A stretch of DNA of 6,727 nt from JAXHUK01 sp034189725 (GTDB taxonomy: Bacteria > Chloroflexota > Dehalococcoidia > SZUA-161), in assembly GCA_034189725.1 (NCBI GenBank), contig JAXHUK010000091.1, positions 1 to 6,727 of the forward strand, read 5' to 3'. The translations under genes and the position numbers were made by a program. The notes below the pieces were generated by a model. It was not told where the DNA came from. It did not search any database and worked only from the letters and a program-made list of their open reading frames with translations. Positions 1-5,306 of the stretch are shown here, one piece after another (the first letter of the stretch is position 1; each line of letters starts with the position of its first letter).

Positions 1-111
1 GTAACAACCTATGTTGATAAAGGCGCAATTCTGATCACAGCTTGGACACCTGTCAGGGGGAATCTCAGCCGTCAACTGATATCCACAGTTCGAACATTTC
101 CAATGCGTCAT
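1..111 (-). CDS. Rubredoxin-like small iron/zinc protein (partial, C-terminus cut by window edge)
   Basis: Only the first 37 residues are in the window; the frame is still open at base 1. They begin MTHWKCSNCGY and carry Cys at 6 and 9 (CSNC) and at 22 and 25 (CPSC), with further Cys at 29 and 36. The spacing of the two CxxC knuckles, the aromatic after the first (CGY) and the PP-D-x-CPxC second knuckle are those of the short rubredoxin-like domain (as at rubrerythrin C-termini), which binds one Fe and carries single electrons in the cytoplasm. A very good Shine-Dalgarno (AGGAGG, 116-121) lies 4 bases before the ATG, which fixes the start. It is the last visible gene of the glutaredoxin-trxB-desulforedoxin operon, 69 bases after the desulforedoxin stop. 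I infer an electron carrier for peroxide or superoxide reduction. A zinc ribbon is the alternative, since the metal cannot be told from sequence. Confidence 0.85.
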   Translation of the reverse strand, partial: MTHWKCSNCGYQLTAEIPPDRCPSCDQNCAFINIGCY

Positions 112-180
112 CTCTCCTCCTTTTCCACCGCATATGTTCGGCTTTTATCTTGCGGGAAGGTTTGGAACTCGTGTAGTTAT

Positions 181-303
181 CTACTTAATGAGCTCCATAT
201 CACGCTTACAGCACACCAGTGTTCCACCGCCCACCTTGGTGACGGTTACCTCGTTACCGCAGACATTACAACGGTATTTTTCGCCCTCTTTCTTAACTGC
301 CAT
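181..303 (-). CDS. dsr: Desulforedoxin (stand-alone, 40 aa)
   Basis: A complete 40-residue protein, MAVKKEGEKY...ELIK, too short for many gene callers. Cys12-x-x-Cys15 followed by the adjacent pair Cys31-Cys32 in the context GGGTLVCC is the signature of desulforedoxin and of the N-terminal Fe(Cys)4 domain of desulfoferrodoxin. Desulfovibrio desulforedoxin is about 36 residues, so length fits the free-standing form; there is no superoxide reductase domain after it, as TAG follows Lys40. The family binds one Fe per chain in a distorted tetrahedral site and dimerises. A G-rich Shine-Dalgarno (GGGGGG, 311-316) lies 7 bases before the ATG. It sits 42 bases after the trxB stop and just before a rubredoxin-like gene, so it is probably cotranscribed with the thiol-redox pair. 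The role is inferred: electron carrier in oxidative-stress defence of an anaerobe. Confidence 0.92.
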   Translation of the reverse strand: MAVKKEGEKYRCNVCGNEVTVTKVGGGTLVCCKRDMELIK

Positions 304-345
304 TGTATCACCCCCCTTCACTCTTTCATTCTTATGAGTGACGCA

Positions 346-1260
346 TCACAAATAGTGTCGTTGTAAATAGCGATGAGCTTGCAGAGCTGCTTTAGCTCCT
401 TCTCCGGCAGCAACAACTATCTGTTTATCGGGAATATTGGTGACATCACCGGCTGCAAACAGCCCTGGAACATCTGTTTCGCAGGAGCAACTGGCCTCAA
501 TCTCATTGAGCTCATTGAGCTTGACGACATCTCTGACAATATCCGAGTTGGGGATGAGACCGATCTCTATGAATACAGCCCCGACATCGATGGTTGTTTC
601 ATCGCCGCTTTCCAGATTCTTGAGCAGGATGTTTTCCACACGGTTCGAGCCCGTTATTTCCAGCACTTCATGCCTCAGAAACACAGTCAGGTTGGGAGCA
701 CTATTGACTTTGTTGATCAGTATCTCATCTCCCGTTAGTTGTGTTAAAGACACCAGAAAGACGTGCTCTGCTATTTTGACCATGTCATCTACAGCTTCCA
801 GAGCAGAGTTGCCACCACCTATTACTGCTACCCGATCACCGGCGAACAACGGGCCATCGCAGACAGCACAGTAAGTAACCCCTCTACCTTTGAGTGCCTC
901 TTCCCCGGGTACATTCAGTTGACGCGGCCGTTTGCCAGTGGCAATTATCACGGTTTTGGACTCATAGCGTTCACCACTATCCAGGATAACCTCATATCTG
1001 TTATCCAGCCGCGACAAGCGCACTATTTCTTTTCCAATACTTTGCTCAATGGGGAATTTTTTCACCTGATCCTCGAATTTCTGTATCAGTTCAAATCCTT
1101 CTATGTACTGATACCCCATGTAATTATCGATCCCTGTTGACCACAGAACTTGCCCCCCTACGTTTTTGCTCACAAGAAGTGTGCGTAAACTCTTTCGGGC
1201 GGCGTAGACTGCTGCGGTCATACCCGCAGGTCCTGCACCTGCTATCAATATGTCGTACAA
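346..1260 (-). CDS. trxB: Thioredoxin reductase-like flavoprotein, AhpF C-terminal type
   Basis: A 304-residue FAD-dependent disulfide reductase, the usual TrxB length (about 300-320). Visible landmarks are the FAD dinucleotide-binding GAGPAG (8-13), the redox-active CAVC (131-134) followed by DG, the pyridine-nucleotide loop GGGNSALE (148-155), and the C-terminal FAD motif FAAGDV (268-273) with a KQIVVAAGEGAKAAL helix. The HRRxxxR motif that holds the NADPH 2'-phosphate in classical TrxB is missing: after the nucleotide loop the chain reads VFLVSLTQLTGDE. This stretch and the C-terminus look more like the flavoprotein part of AhpF, which prefers NADH, so I infer NADH use. The start is TTG; an in-frame stop lies just upstream, no ATG is near, and GAGG (1268-1271) is 7 bases before it. 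It lies 20 bases after the selenocysteine glutaredoxin gene, the likely redox partner, and the pair recalls clostridial Cp34/Cp9. Confidence 0.93.
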   Translation of the reverse strand: MYDILIAGAGPAGMTAAVYAARKSLRTLLVSKNVGGQVLWSTGIDNYMGYQYIEGFELIQKFEDQVKKFPIEQSIGKEIVRLSRLDNRYEVILDSGERYESKTVIIATGKRPRQLNVPGEEALKGRGVTYCAVCDGPLFAGDRVAVIGGGNSALEAVDDMVKIAEHVFLVSLTQLTGDEILINKVNSAPNLTVFLRHEVLEITGSNRVENILLKNLESGDETTIDVGAVFIEIGLIPNSDIVRDVVKLNELNEIEASCSCETDVPGLFAAGDVTNIPDKQIVVAAGEGAKAALQAHRYLQRHYL

Positions 1261-1280
1261 GTTAAAACCTCAAGATGCGC

Positions 1281-1523
1281 TTATTTTAGTCCCAACTTTT
1301 CCTTCAATACTGCTTGATCGAAACCGACAACAATCTCGCCGTCTATGTATATCTGTGGTACCACCATTTGACCTGATTTCTCAATCATTTCATCACGGGC
1401 TGCCTTGTCTGCCGAAACATCCAGGTCCTGATAGGTAACATTATTCGTGTCCAAGAAACTCTTGACCGTCTTACAATACGGTCAGGTTGGAGTGGAATAG
1501 ACCTTGACTATTTTTTCGCTCAT
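1281..1523 (-). CDS. Selenocysteine-containing glutaredoxin-like protein (YruB family), active site U-P-Y-C
   Basis: An 80-residue frame from ATG (1523) to TAA (1281), interrupted only by TGA at codon 14 (1482-1484). Translated through, it is a complete YruB-type glutaredoxin: beta strand KIVKVYS, active site T-P-T-U-P-Y-C (11-17), the cis-proline segment MVVPQIYIDG (53-62) and the C-terminal VGFD (66-69). TGA replaces exactly the nucleophilic N-terminal Cys of CPYC, the expected place for selenocysteine; the resolving Cys17 is kept. An ideal Shine-Dalgarno (AGGAGG, 1529-1534) precedes the ATG by 5 bases, a promoter lies just upstream, and no frameshift or other stop is seen. A SECIS-like hairpin follows the TGA. 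Selenoprotein glutaredoxins are known in some anaerobic bacteria. It starts the redox operon and probably shuttles electrons from the adjacent reductase to a peroxiredoxin or other disulfide. The alternatives are a Cys-to-stop sequencing error or a fresh pseudogene. Sel machinery is not in the window. Confidence 0.88.
1449..1484 (-). promoter_or_regulatory. Candidate bacterial SECIS element for UGA recoding
   Basis: Downstream of the in-frame UGA (1482-1484) the mRNA can fold GUC-AAGA / UCUU-G-GAC (1466-1460 with 1456-1449, one bulged G at 1452) around a three-base loop GUU (1459-1457). The loop starts 22 nt after the UGA and its first base is G. This agrees with the general bacterial SECIS model: short apical loop with G in the first two positions, roughly 16-37 nt from the UGA, recognised by SelB. 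A second, perfect 7-bp hairpin, UGACCGU / ACGGUCA with an 8-base loop (1463-1484), starts on the UGA itself and shares bases with the first, so the two exclude each other. The folds were read by eye without energy calculation; the functional assignment is inferred. Confidence 0.6.
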
Positions 1524-1551
1524 TTATACCTCCTGCAACTCGGTTACGAAC

Positions 1552-1579
1552 AGTATAAATTAAATCAGGCATTTTTCAA
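1552..1579 (-). promoter_or_regulatory. Sigma70-like promoter of the redox operon
   Basis: Reading the minus strand, TTGAAA (1574-1579) is followed after 16 bases by TATACT (1552-1557), close to the -35 and -10 consensus. Initiation near 1545 would give a leader of about 22 bases that holds the AGGAGG of the glutaredoxin gene. This is the only good promoter seen before the four leftward genes, which supports one transcript. No operator for a known redox regulator was recognised. Confidence 0.6.
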
Positions 1580-1691
1580 GTAGTATGGTTACAATATAGG
1601 GCACTCATCAGCTTCGGTAATAGTGATAATTCTAGGCGTAGAAGCATCCTTTGTAAGTGACTTTTGTCGCATATGTGTCGAGACTATCAGA

Positions 1692-1716
1692 TGTTGCATA
1701 TTCTTGACCTGCAACA
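1692..1716. repeat. Inverted repeat in the grx-rsfS divergent region
   Basis: TGTTGCA (1692-1698) and its reverse complement TGCAACA (1710-1716) flank 11 bases. The repeat lies upstream of the rsfS -10 element inside the 241-base region between the two divergent genes. It could be an operator or a chance hairpin. The rest of this region (1580-1690) showed no gene, RNA or repeat to me. Confidence 0.5.
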
Positions 1717-1744
1717 CAGACTGTATATGACTGTTGGCGTAGCG

Positions 1745-1753
1745 TGCTATAAT
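1745..1753 (+). promoter_or_regulatory. Extended -10 promoter of rsfS
   Basis: TG-C-TATAAT (TG at 1745-1746, TATAAT at 1748-1753) is a perfect extended -10 element. The -35 region is poor (TATGAC at 1726-1731, 16 bases upstream, is the best match), which is common for extended -10 promoters. Initiation near 1760 would leave only about 5 bases before the rsfS ATG at 1765. Confidence 0.55.
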
Positions 1754-1764
1754 AGACATATCGA

Positions 1765-2127
1765 ATGAATACAGGGGGGATTCTGGAATCCACTGAGATA
1801 GCAAAAAAGGCAGTAGAAGCGGCAATTGACAGACAAGCTAATGATATCCTCATGCTGGATATCAGGCAGGTGCAGTACTTCGCTGATTACTTCGTTATAT
1901 GTAGTGCTGAAAGCGACCGGCAAATGCGCGCCATCTGTGATGAAATACATGAAAAGCTAAAACAGGAGCGCATCAGGTTATTGCATCAAGAAGGTAGTGA
2001 GGATTCAGGATGGGCACTTCTTGATTTCGGTTCTGTAGTTGTGCATGTTTTTGCTCCAGACCAAAGAGAGTTCTATGACATTGAGAACGTATGGCGCGAT
2101 GCGATTCCCGTGCTCAGGATTCTATGA
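1765..2127 (+). CDS. rsfS: Ribosome silencing factor RsfS (Iojap/DUF143 family)
   Basis: A 120-residue protein of normal family length. RsfS binds ribosomal protein uL14 on the 50S subunit and blocks joining with 30S, which lowers translation in stationary phase or starvation. Family landmarks are the helix IAKKAVEAAIDRQANDILMLDI (12-33), the core ADYFVICSAESDRQMRAI (40-57) and the second core GWALLDFGSVVVHVF (82-96) ending in REFYDIENVW (101-110). The ATG at 1765 has no Shine-Dalgarno, and a TATAAT ends 11 bases before it, so the mRNA may be nearly leaderless. A G-run (1774-1779) lies inside the gene with no normal start codon at proper distance after it, only ATT or CTG, which I consider less likely. 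The gene stands alone on the plus strand, divergent from the redox operon and convergent with ndk, overlapping it by 14 bases. Confidence 0.93.
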   Translation: MNTGGILESTEIAKKAVEAAIDRQANDILMLDIRQVQYFADYFVICSAESDRQMRAICDEIHEKLKQERIRLLHQEGSEDSGWALLDFGSVVVHVFAPDQREFYDIENVWRDAIPVLRIL

Positions 2128-2566
2128 GCCAACAATCCGCCTGACGTTCGTAGGTTAGCACCTCATCAGCACTGAAGAAAAGGTTAATCTCTCGTTCAGC
2201 GTTTTCCAGCGAGTCTGACCCGTGCACCACGTTACGTCCGATTTCCAGCGCCAAATCACCACGGATCGTTCCCGAAGCTGCCTTTGCAGGATCTGTTTCA
2301 CCCATTGTTCTCCGCGCAATCTCAACTGCACGCGGACCTTCAAGAACCGCGGCGACAAGAGGGCTGGAGGTGATGAATTGCACCAGTCCTTCGAAGAATG
2401 GTTTACCCTGATGAATATCATAGTGTTGCTCCGCCATTGTTCTGTCCATCTGAATCATCTTCAGGGCAACCAGCTTGAGACCTGTTCTCTCAAAACGTGA
2501 GAGTATCTCTCCCGTCAGTGTGCGTTGTACCGCATCCGGCTTTATGAGTATGAGCGTTCTTTCCAT
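2114..2566 (-). CDS. ndk: Nucleoside diphosphate kinase
   Basis: A 150-residue protein, close to the usual 140-150. NDK moves the gamma-phosphate of ATP to other NDPs through a phosphohistidine and balances the cytoplasmic NTP and dNTP pools. The sequence has the N-terminal RTLILIKPDAVQR (3-15, with the conserved Lys9), the GxTxAxxAxxGTIRGDLA region (here GETDPAKAASGTIRGDLA, 89-106) and the active site NVVHGSDS (112-119) with catalytic His115. The C-terminal tail (ADCWLIES) is slightly extended and its codons overlap the end of rsfS. The start ATG has a purine-rich ribosome site (GGAAGGGGAAAG) directly before it. It is the last gene of the leftward series, 125 bases after the NTPase gene; no clear promoter of its own was found in that gap. 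Confidence 0.97.
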   Translation of the reverse strand: MERTLILIKPDAVQRTLTGEILSRFERTGLKLVALKMIQMDRTMAEQHYDIHQGKPFFEGLVQFITSSPLVAAVLEGPRAVEIARRTMGETDPAKAASGTIRGDLALEIGRNVVHGSDSLENAEREINLFFSADEVLTYERQADCWLIES

Positions 2567-2691
2567 CTTTCCCCTTCCGTGTAGTTATTGAGCTATAGAG
2601 ATTCAGCGATTCAACATATCATGATTTCAATTCCATTCTATATCGATGTACTAACACTGTATGGTTTTGGTGATCATAAAAAGCTGGATTA

Positions 2692-3228
2692 TTACAGCGA
2701 TTCCACCCATGCGAGAACATGGGTTGATACCTCATTACGGTTTGCCCTGGTCACTGTAGCTATCTCCACGTCAGCGCGCTGTTTTACTACATCAGCCCAC
2801 GGATGAGGGGAACGCATAATGGTACCCAGCACATGCTTGTCACTATCGAGTGCTTCGATTACGGCATCCGTGAATGATGATGAAAACAACTCCATTTTTC
2901 CGATCTCGTCAATCACCACGATGTCGCGACTGCGTATTGCTTCCTTAATAGCAGGCACTGCTGTCTCATCTATGCTGCTGAGCTCTACACCGTACTTGCT
3001 GATGTGATAAGTGCTGATGATATCACTATGAGCCAGTGTAGCCTGTATTCCATCCAGGGTAATAATACGGAAACCTCGCCGAATACCATGGTCACGAATT
3101 TCCTCGGTGTAGAATCCACCAGCACGCTTCGAGATACGAGACACAATATGCTTGATAATTGTCGTCTTGCCCACGCCGGGTTCACCGGTTAAAAAGTAGG
3201 CCTTTTTCACAGCAGGGATATTTGACAT
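2692..3228 (-). CDS. THEP1-family nucleoside triphosphatase
   Basis: A 178-residue P-loop protein of the NTPase_1/THEP1 family (bacterial and archaeal nucleoside-triphosphatases and human NTPCR), which hydrolyse ATP, GTP and other NTPs in vitro with an unclear physiological role. Counting from the ATG at 3228, the Walker A GEPGVGKT is at about 15-22, the family motif AGGFYTEEIR at 36-45 and the Walker B region VVIDEIGKMELFS at 104-116. Length matches the family. The start is uncertain: an in-frame GTG at 3240 would add four residues, and neither has a good Shine-Dalgarno; I chose ATG because the P-loop usually begins very near the N-terminus. It follows tsaB by about 45 bases in the same direction, and ndk follows it. 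A role in nucleotide clean-up is inferred. Confidence 0.92.
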   Translation of the reverse strand: MSNIPAVKKAYFLTGEPGVGKTTIIKHIVSRISKRAGGFYTEEIRDHGIRRGFRIITLDGIQATLAHSDIISTYHISKYGVELSSIDETAVPAIKEAIRSRDIVVIDEIGKMELFSSSFTDAVIEALDSDKHVLGTIMRSPHPWADVVKQRADVEIATVTRANRNEVSTHVLAWVESL

Positions 3229-3273
3229 AATAGTAACCACATCGTTGTCTGCAGTTTTTGATCGCGCCTTATA

Positions 3274-4002
3274 TTATAGGGGTGCCAACTTGGGCTTATC
3301 AATATTCTCATCCCGTGGGGGACGTTGCTTTTGGCTGATTGTGATCGAAGGCTTTCTGAGATACAGTGGCTGCAGGGTAGGGGAGTGGTCGAAATCACCC
3401 TCTTTGAGCCTTCGCCAGCCAAGCTCAGCAAGATACCCTGCACGGCGCAGGTTTGCTGCTCCTTCCATGATCAAGGCCTGCTCTCCCAAGCGTTCACGTA
3501 ACTGTAACTTTACCTCGTTTGGAATCTTGCCACAGAAGATGGTTTGCCCCTCGATCTCATCGAACAAGGCGTCAGAAGTCGTAATATGCTCCTTGATTAA
3601 GCAACGCCATTCGCCATGCTCAGTTCGGAAAAGGGCGGTGGCGATCTCGTTACGCCCTGCATTCTGTATCGGGCACACGGGTAGAGCAGTGGCAGCGTAG
3701 GGAAAAGCTACCGCCTCCAATGTGCTTATACCTACGAGGGGGATATTAAGCGCAAAGGCAAGTCCTTTGGCCACGCTCATGGCCACGCGCAACCCGTTGA
3801 AGCTGCCAGGGCCTGTGGCTACAATGAGGCCGTCCAGGTCTTCAAGTTGTATACTGGCCATTTGCAGAACGTGGTTGAGGTTCGGTAGTATCTCAGCGGT
3901 ATGATTTTGGCCTGCCTGCCATGTTAACTCGGCAACCATGTTACCCTGTGATGAAAGGGCGATGCTGGCAGTTTCAGTTGAAGTGTCAATAGCAAGTTCC
4001 AT
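3274..4002 (-). CDS. tsaB: tRNA threonylcarbamoyladenosine (t6A37) synthesis protein TsaB
   Basis: A 242-residue ASKHA-fold protein, a little longer than the typical 220-235 because of a charged Lys/Pro-rich C-terminal tail. TsaB (YeaZ) is the catalytically inactive paralogue of TsaD; it dimerises with TsaD and recruits TsaE to transfer the threonylcarbamoyl group to A37 of ANN-decoding tRNAs. The evidence is IDTSTETASIAL (5-16), HTAEILP (34-40) and GPGSFNGLRV (64-73), followed by the helix AKGLAFAL and GISTLEAVA. Most family members read GPGSFTGLR, so Thr to Asn here is a small departure. Beyond about residue 200 the chain ends in QPLYLRKP, normal for TsaB. It lies 16 bases after the methyltransferase gene, with tsaE just beyond, supporting the assignment. 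TsaD and TsaC are not in the window. The ribosome site is weak (GAGAAA). Confidence 0.95.
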   Translation of the reverse strand: MELAIDTSTETASIALSSQGNMVAELTWQAGQNHTAEILPNLNHVLQMASIQLEDLDGLIVATGPGSFNGLRVAMSVAKGLAFALNIPLVGISTLEAVAFPYAATALPVCPIQNAGRNEIATALFRTEHGEWRCLIKEHITTSDALFDEIEGQTIFCGKIPNEVKLQLRERLGEQALIMEGAANLRRAGYLAELGWRRLKEGDFDHSPTLQPLYLRKPSITISQKQRPPRDENIDKPKLAPL

Positions 4003-4018
4003 ACGTTTCTCAATTATA

Positions 4019-4702
4019 TCATACAGGCAGTGCGATCACGATTTTCATGGGACATACCATGCCCAGCATCAATTCCTCACTTGCCGTTATATCGTAGCCA
4101 GCGTCTTTCACCGATTGCTCGACGTAGATTGGCCGGCAGGTCGCGTGCTTGGGAAATCTCCGATGAAACCATTCATAAAGCCTGACGAATGTAGAATTTT
4201 CATGAGCCTCTTTCGATAAGCTGGCGACTCCCAGTCTCCCCTTGAGCTTTAACACCCTCCTGGTCTCGGAAAGAACCACTGGTATGTCCGGGGTGTCGAA
4301 AAGCTCCAGAGTCGAAGCCATATATACAGCGTCAAAAACGTTATCTCTATAAGGCAGGTATTTTGCATCCCCCTCTATTAGTGCCACCCTATCTTGGAGC
4401 CCTGCTTTTTCAACTCTCCGCGCAGTCAGTGCAATCATCTCCGGTGTCAGGTCTATTCCGTAGGCTCTTCCTGAGTCTCCGACAGATTTCGCTATCTTGA
4501 CCAGAGAACAACCAGTTCCGAAACCGATCTCGAGTACCCTTTCCCCCTCCGTTATGGATAGGAGTTCCAGGCCTCTCTTTCTCATGCCTGCTTCAAAGCG
4601 TTGTTCCAGGATTGTATACAGCCTGCTGATTATTGCATAGCTATCTCTTACCTCTTTCGTGCTTGCGCGAACCCTGAGAATCTCTTTTCTATCATTGGCC
4701 AT
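4019..4702 (-). CDS. Class I SAM-dependent methyltransferase, UbiE/COQ5-like
   Basis: A 227-residue Rossmann-fold methyltransferase; the substrate is unknown. SAM-binding motif I is VLEIGFGTG (56-64), the ribose-binding acidic residue is in YGIDLTPEM (Asp84), motif II is GDAKYLPYRDNVFDAVYMASTLELF (111-135) and motif III follows as VLKLKGRLGVASLS. The N-terminal stretch SYAIISRLYTILEQRFE resembles the helix before the domain in UbiE-type enzymes, but I would not name it UbiE. Its ATG overlaps the end of tsaE by 11 bases and its stop is 16 bases before tsaB, so it is tightly cotranscribed and probably translationally coupled; its ribosome site lies inside tsaE and is weak. The position between two t6A genes, where rimI often sits in other bacteria, could mean a role on tRNA or ribosomes, or mere hitchhiking. 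Confidence 0.9.
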   Translation of the reverse strand: MANDRKEILRVRASTKEVRDSYAIISRLYTILEQRFEAGMRKRGLELLSITEGERVLEIGFGTGCSLVKIAKSVGDSGRAYGIDLTPEMIALTARRVEKAGLQDRVALIEGDAKYLPYRDNVFDAVYMASTLELFDTPDIPVVLSETRRVLKLKGRLGVASLSKEAHENSTFVRLYEWFHRRFPKHATCRPIYVEQSVKDAGYDITASEELMLGMVCPMKIVIALPV

Positions 4703-5183
4703 TTTCTACAACTGCTTTAGCGAATAACTTCGCCTTTGAAAGCAACTCCACATATCTGGTGCCCTTGGGGAAAAAAACCAGCCTGCGTTTTGACGGAGCA
4801 CGATGCTGCATCTCGATGAGCAGGTGCTCCTCAGGAAATGCCTCCAAGACTCTGTCTGCCCATTCCACGACGCAAACACCGTTGCCATAGAGATAATCAT
4901 CGATGCCCAGATCTGCCACCTCCTCGATTCCATCGAGTCGGTAGCAGTCTATGTGATAGAGTGGCAGTCTGCCATAATACTCCCTGAGTAGCATGAATGT
5001 GGGGCTTACCACATAGTCATCGATGCCCAGTCCCTGGGCAATACCCTGGGTGAGGCAGGTTTTTCCCGCGCCCAGTTCGCCCACCAGGAGTATGACATCT
5101 CCAGCCATCGCTATCTCGCCAAGCTTCATCCCCACTCTACGGGTTCGCTCTGCGCTGTTGCTGATCATCTCCAGAGAGGCCAT
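4692..5183 (-). CDS. tsaE: tRNA t6A37 synthesis ATPase TsaE
   Basis: A 163-residue P-loop ATPase of normal length. TsaE (YjeE) binds the TsaB-TsaD dimer and its ATP hydrolysis resets the complex for further rounds of t6A formation. Landmarks are the Walker A GELGAGKT (35-42), SPTF (60-63), the HIDCYRL motif (77-83) and VEWADR (106-111), all diagnostic for the family. The last 25 residues are lysine-rich and variable. Its TGA stop lies within the first codons of the methyltransferase gene (11-base overlap). The ATG at 5183 is preceded by a purine run (AAGAAGAA), a modest ribosome site. It follows thiL by 123 bases, a gap carrying a short direct repeat but no gene, and is possibly read from the thiL promoter. 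Confidence 0.96.
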   Translation of the reverse strand: MASLEMISNSAERTRRVGMKLGEIAMAGDVILLVGELGAGKTCLTQGIAQGLGIDDYVVSPTFMLLREYYGRLPLYHIDCYRLDGIEEVADLGIDDYLYGNGVCVVEWADRVLEAFPEEHLLIEMQHRAPSKRRLVFFPKGTRYVELLSKAKLFAKAVVENGQ

Positions 5184-5245
5184 AATTCTTCTTACCGCCT
5201 GGTTTCAGTCGTAGTTCGTTGGCAGATAGTTTCTTTGGGGTAGGG

Positions 5246-5271
5246 AACCATCAACCGGATAACCATCAACC
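5246..5271. repeat. Tandem 11-base direct repeat in the thiL-tsaE gap
   Basis: AACCATCAACC occurs at 5246-5256 and again at 5261-5271, separated by GGAT (period 15). It lies inside the 123-base gap between the thiL stop and the tsaE start, about 65-90 bases upstream of tsaE. It could be a pair of binding sites for a regulator or just a small duplication; nothing else was recognised in this gap. Confidence 0.8.
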
Positions 5272-5306
5272 TAAAAACTCTGTTCCTTAGTGTCTCTGTG
5301 GCAATA

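Noticed and set aside
318..341. Hairpin TCACTC/GAGTGA between trxB and desulforedoxin as a terminator
   Set aside because: The stem is only 6 bp with a 12-base loop and no U-run follows in either direction, so readthrough into the small redox genes is more likely.
373..1140. Several plus-strand open frames of 121-145 codons
   Set aside because: They are antisense to trxB and resemble no protein family.
1482..1484. TGA read as tryptophan (alternative genetic code)
   Set aside because: TGA is the plain stop codon of trxB, rsfS, ndk, the methyltransferase gene, tsaE and thiL in this window, and Trp at this position would remove the catalytic residue of the glutaredoxin.
1281..1523. Glutaredoxin gene as an ordinary pseudogene
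   Set aside because: The only lesion is at the one position where Sec is expected. The frame, ribosome site, promoter, cis-Pro loop and resolving Cys are intact. A sequencing error cannot be excluded from this sequence alone.
1589..1853. Minus-strand open frames covering the rsfS start and upstream region
   Set aside because: They overlap the well-supported rsfS start and have no ribosome site or recognisable motifs.
3245..3700. 151-codon open frame on the plus strand
   Set aside because: It lies antisense to tsaB, which has clear family motifs; its own translation is low-complexity Ser/Arg/Cys-rich.
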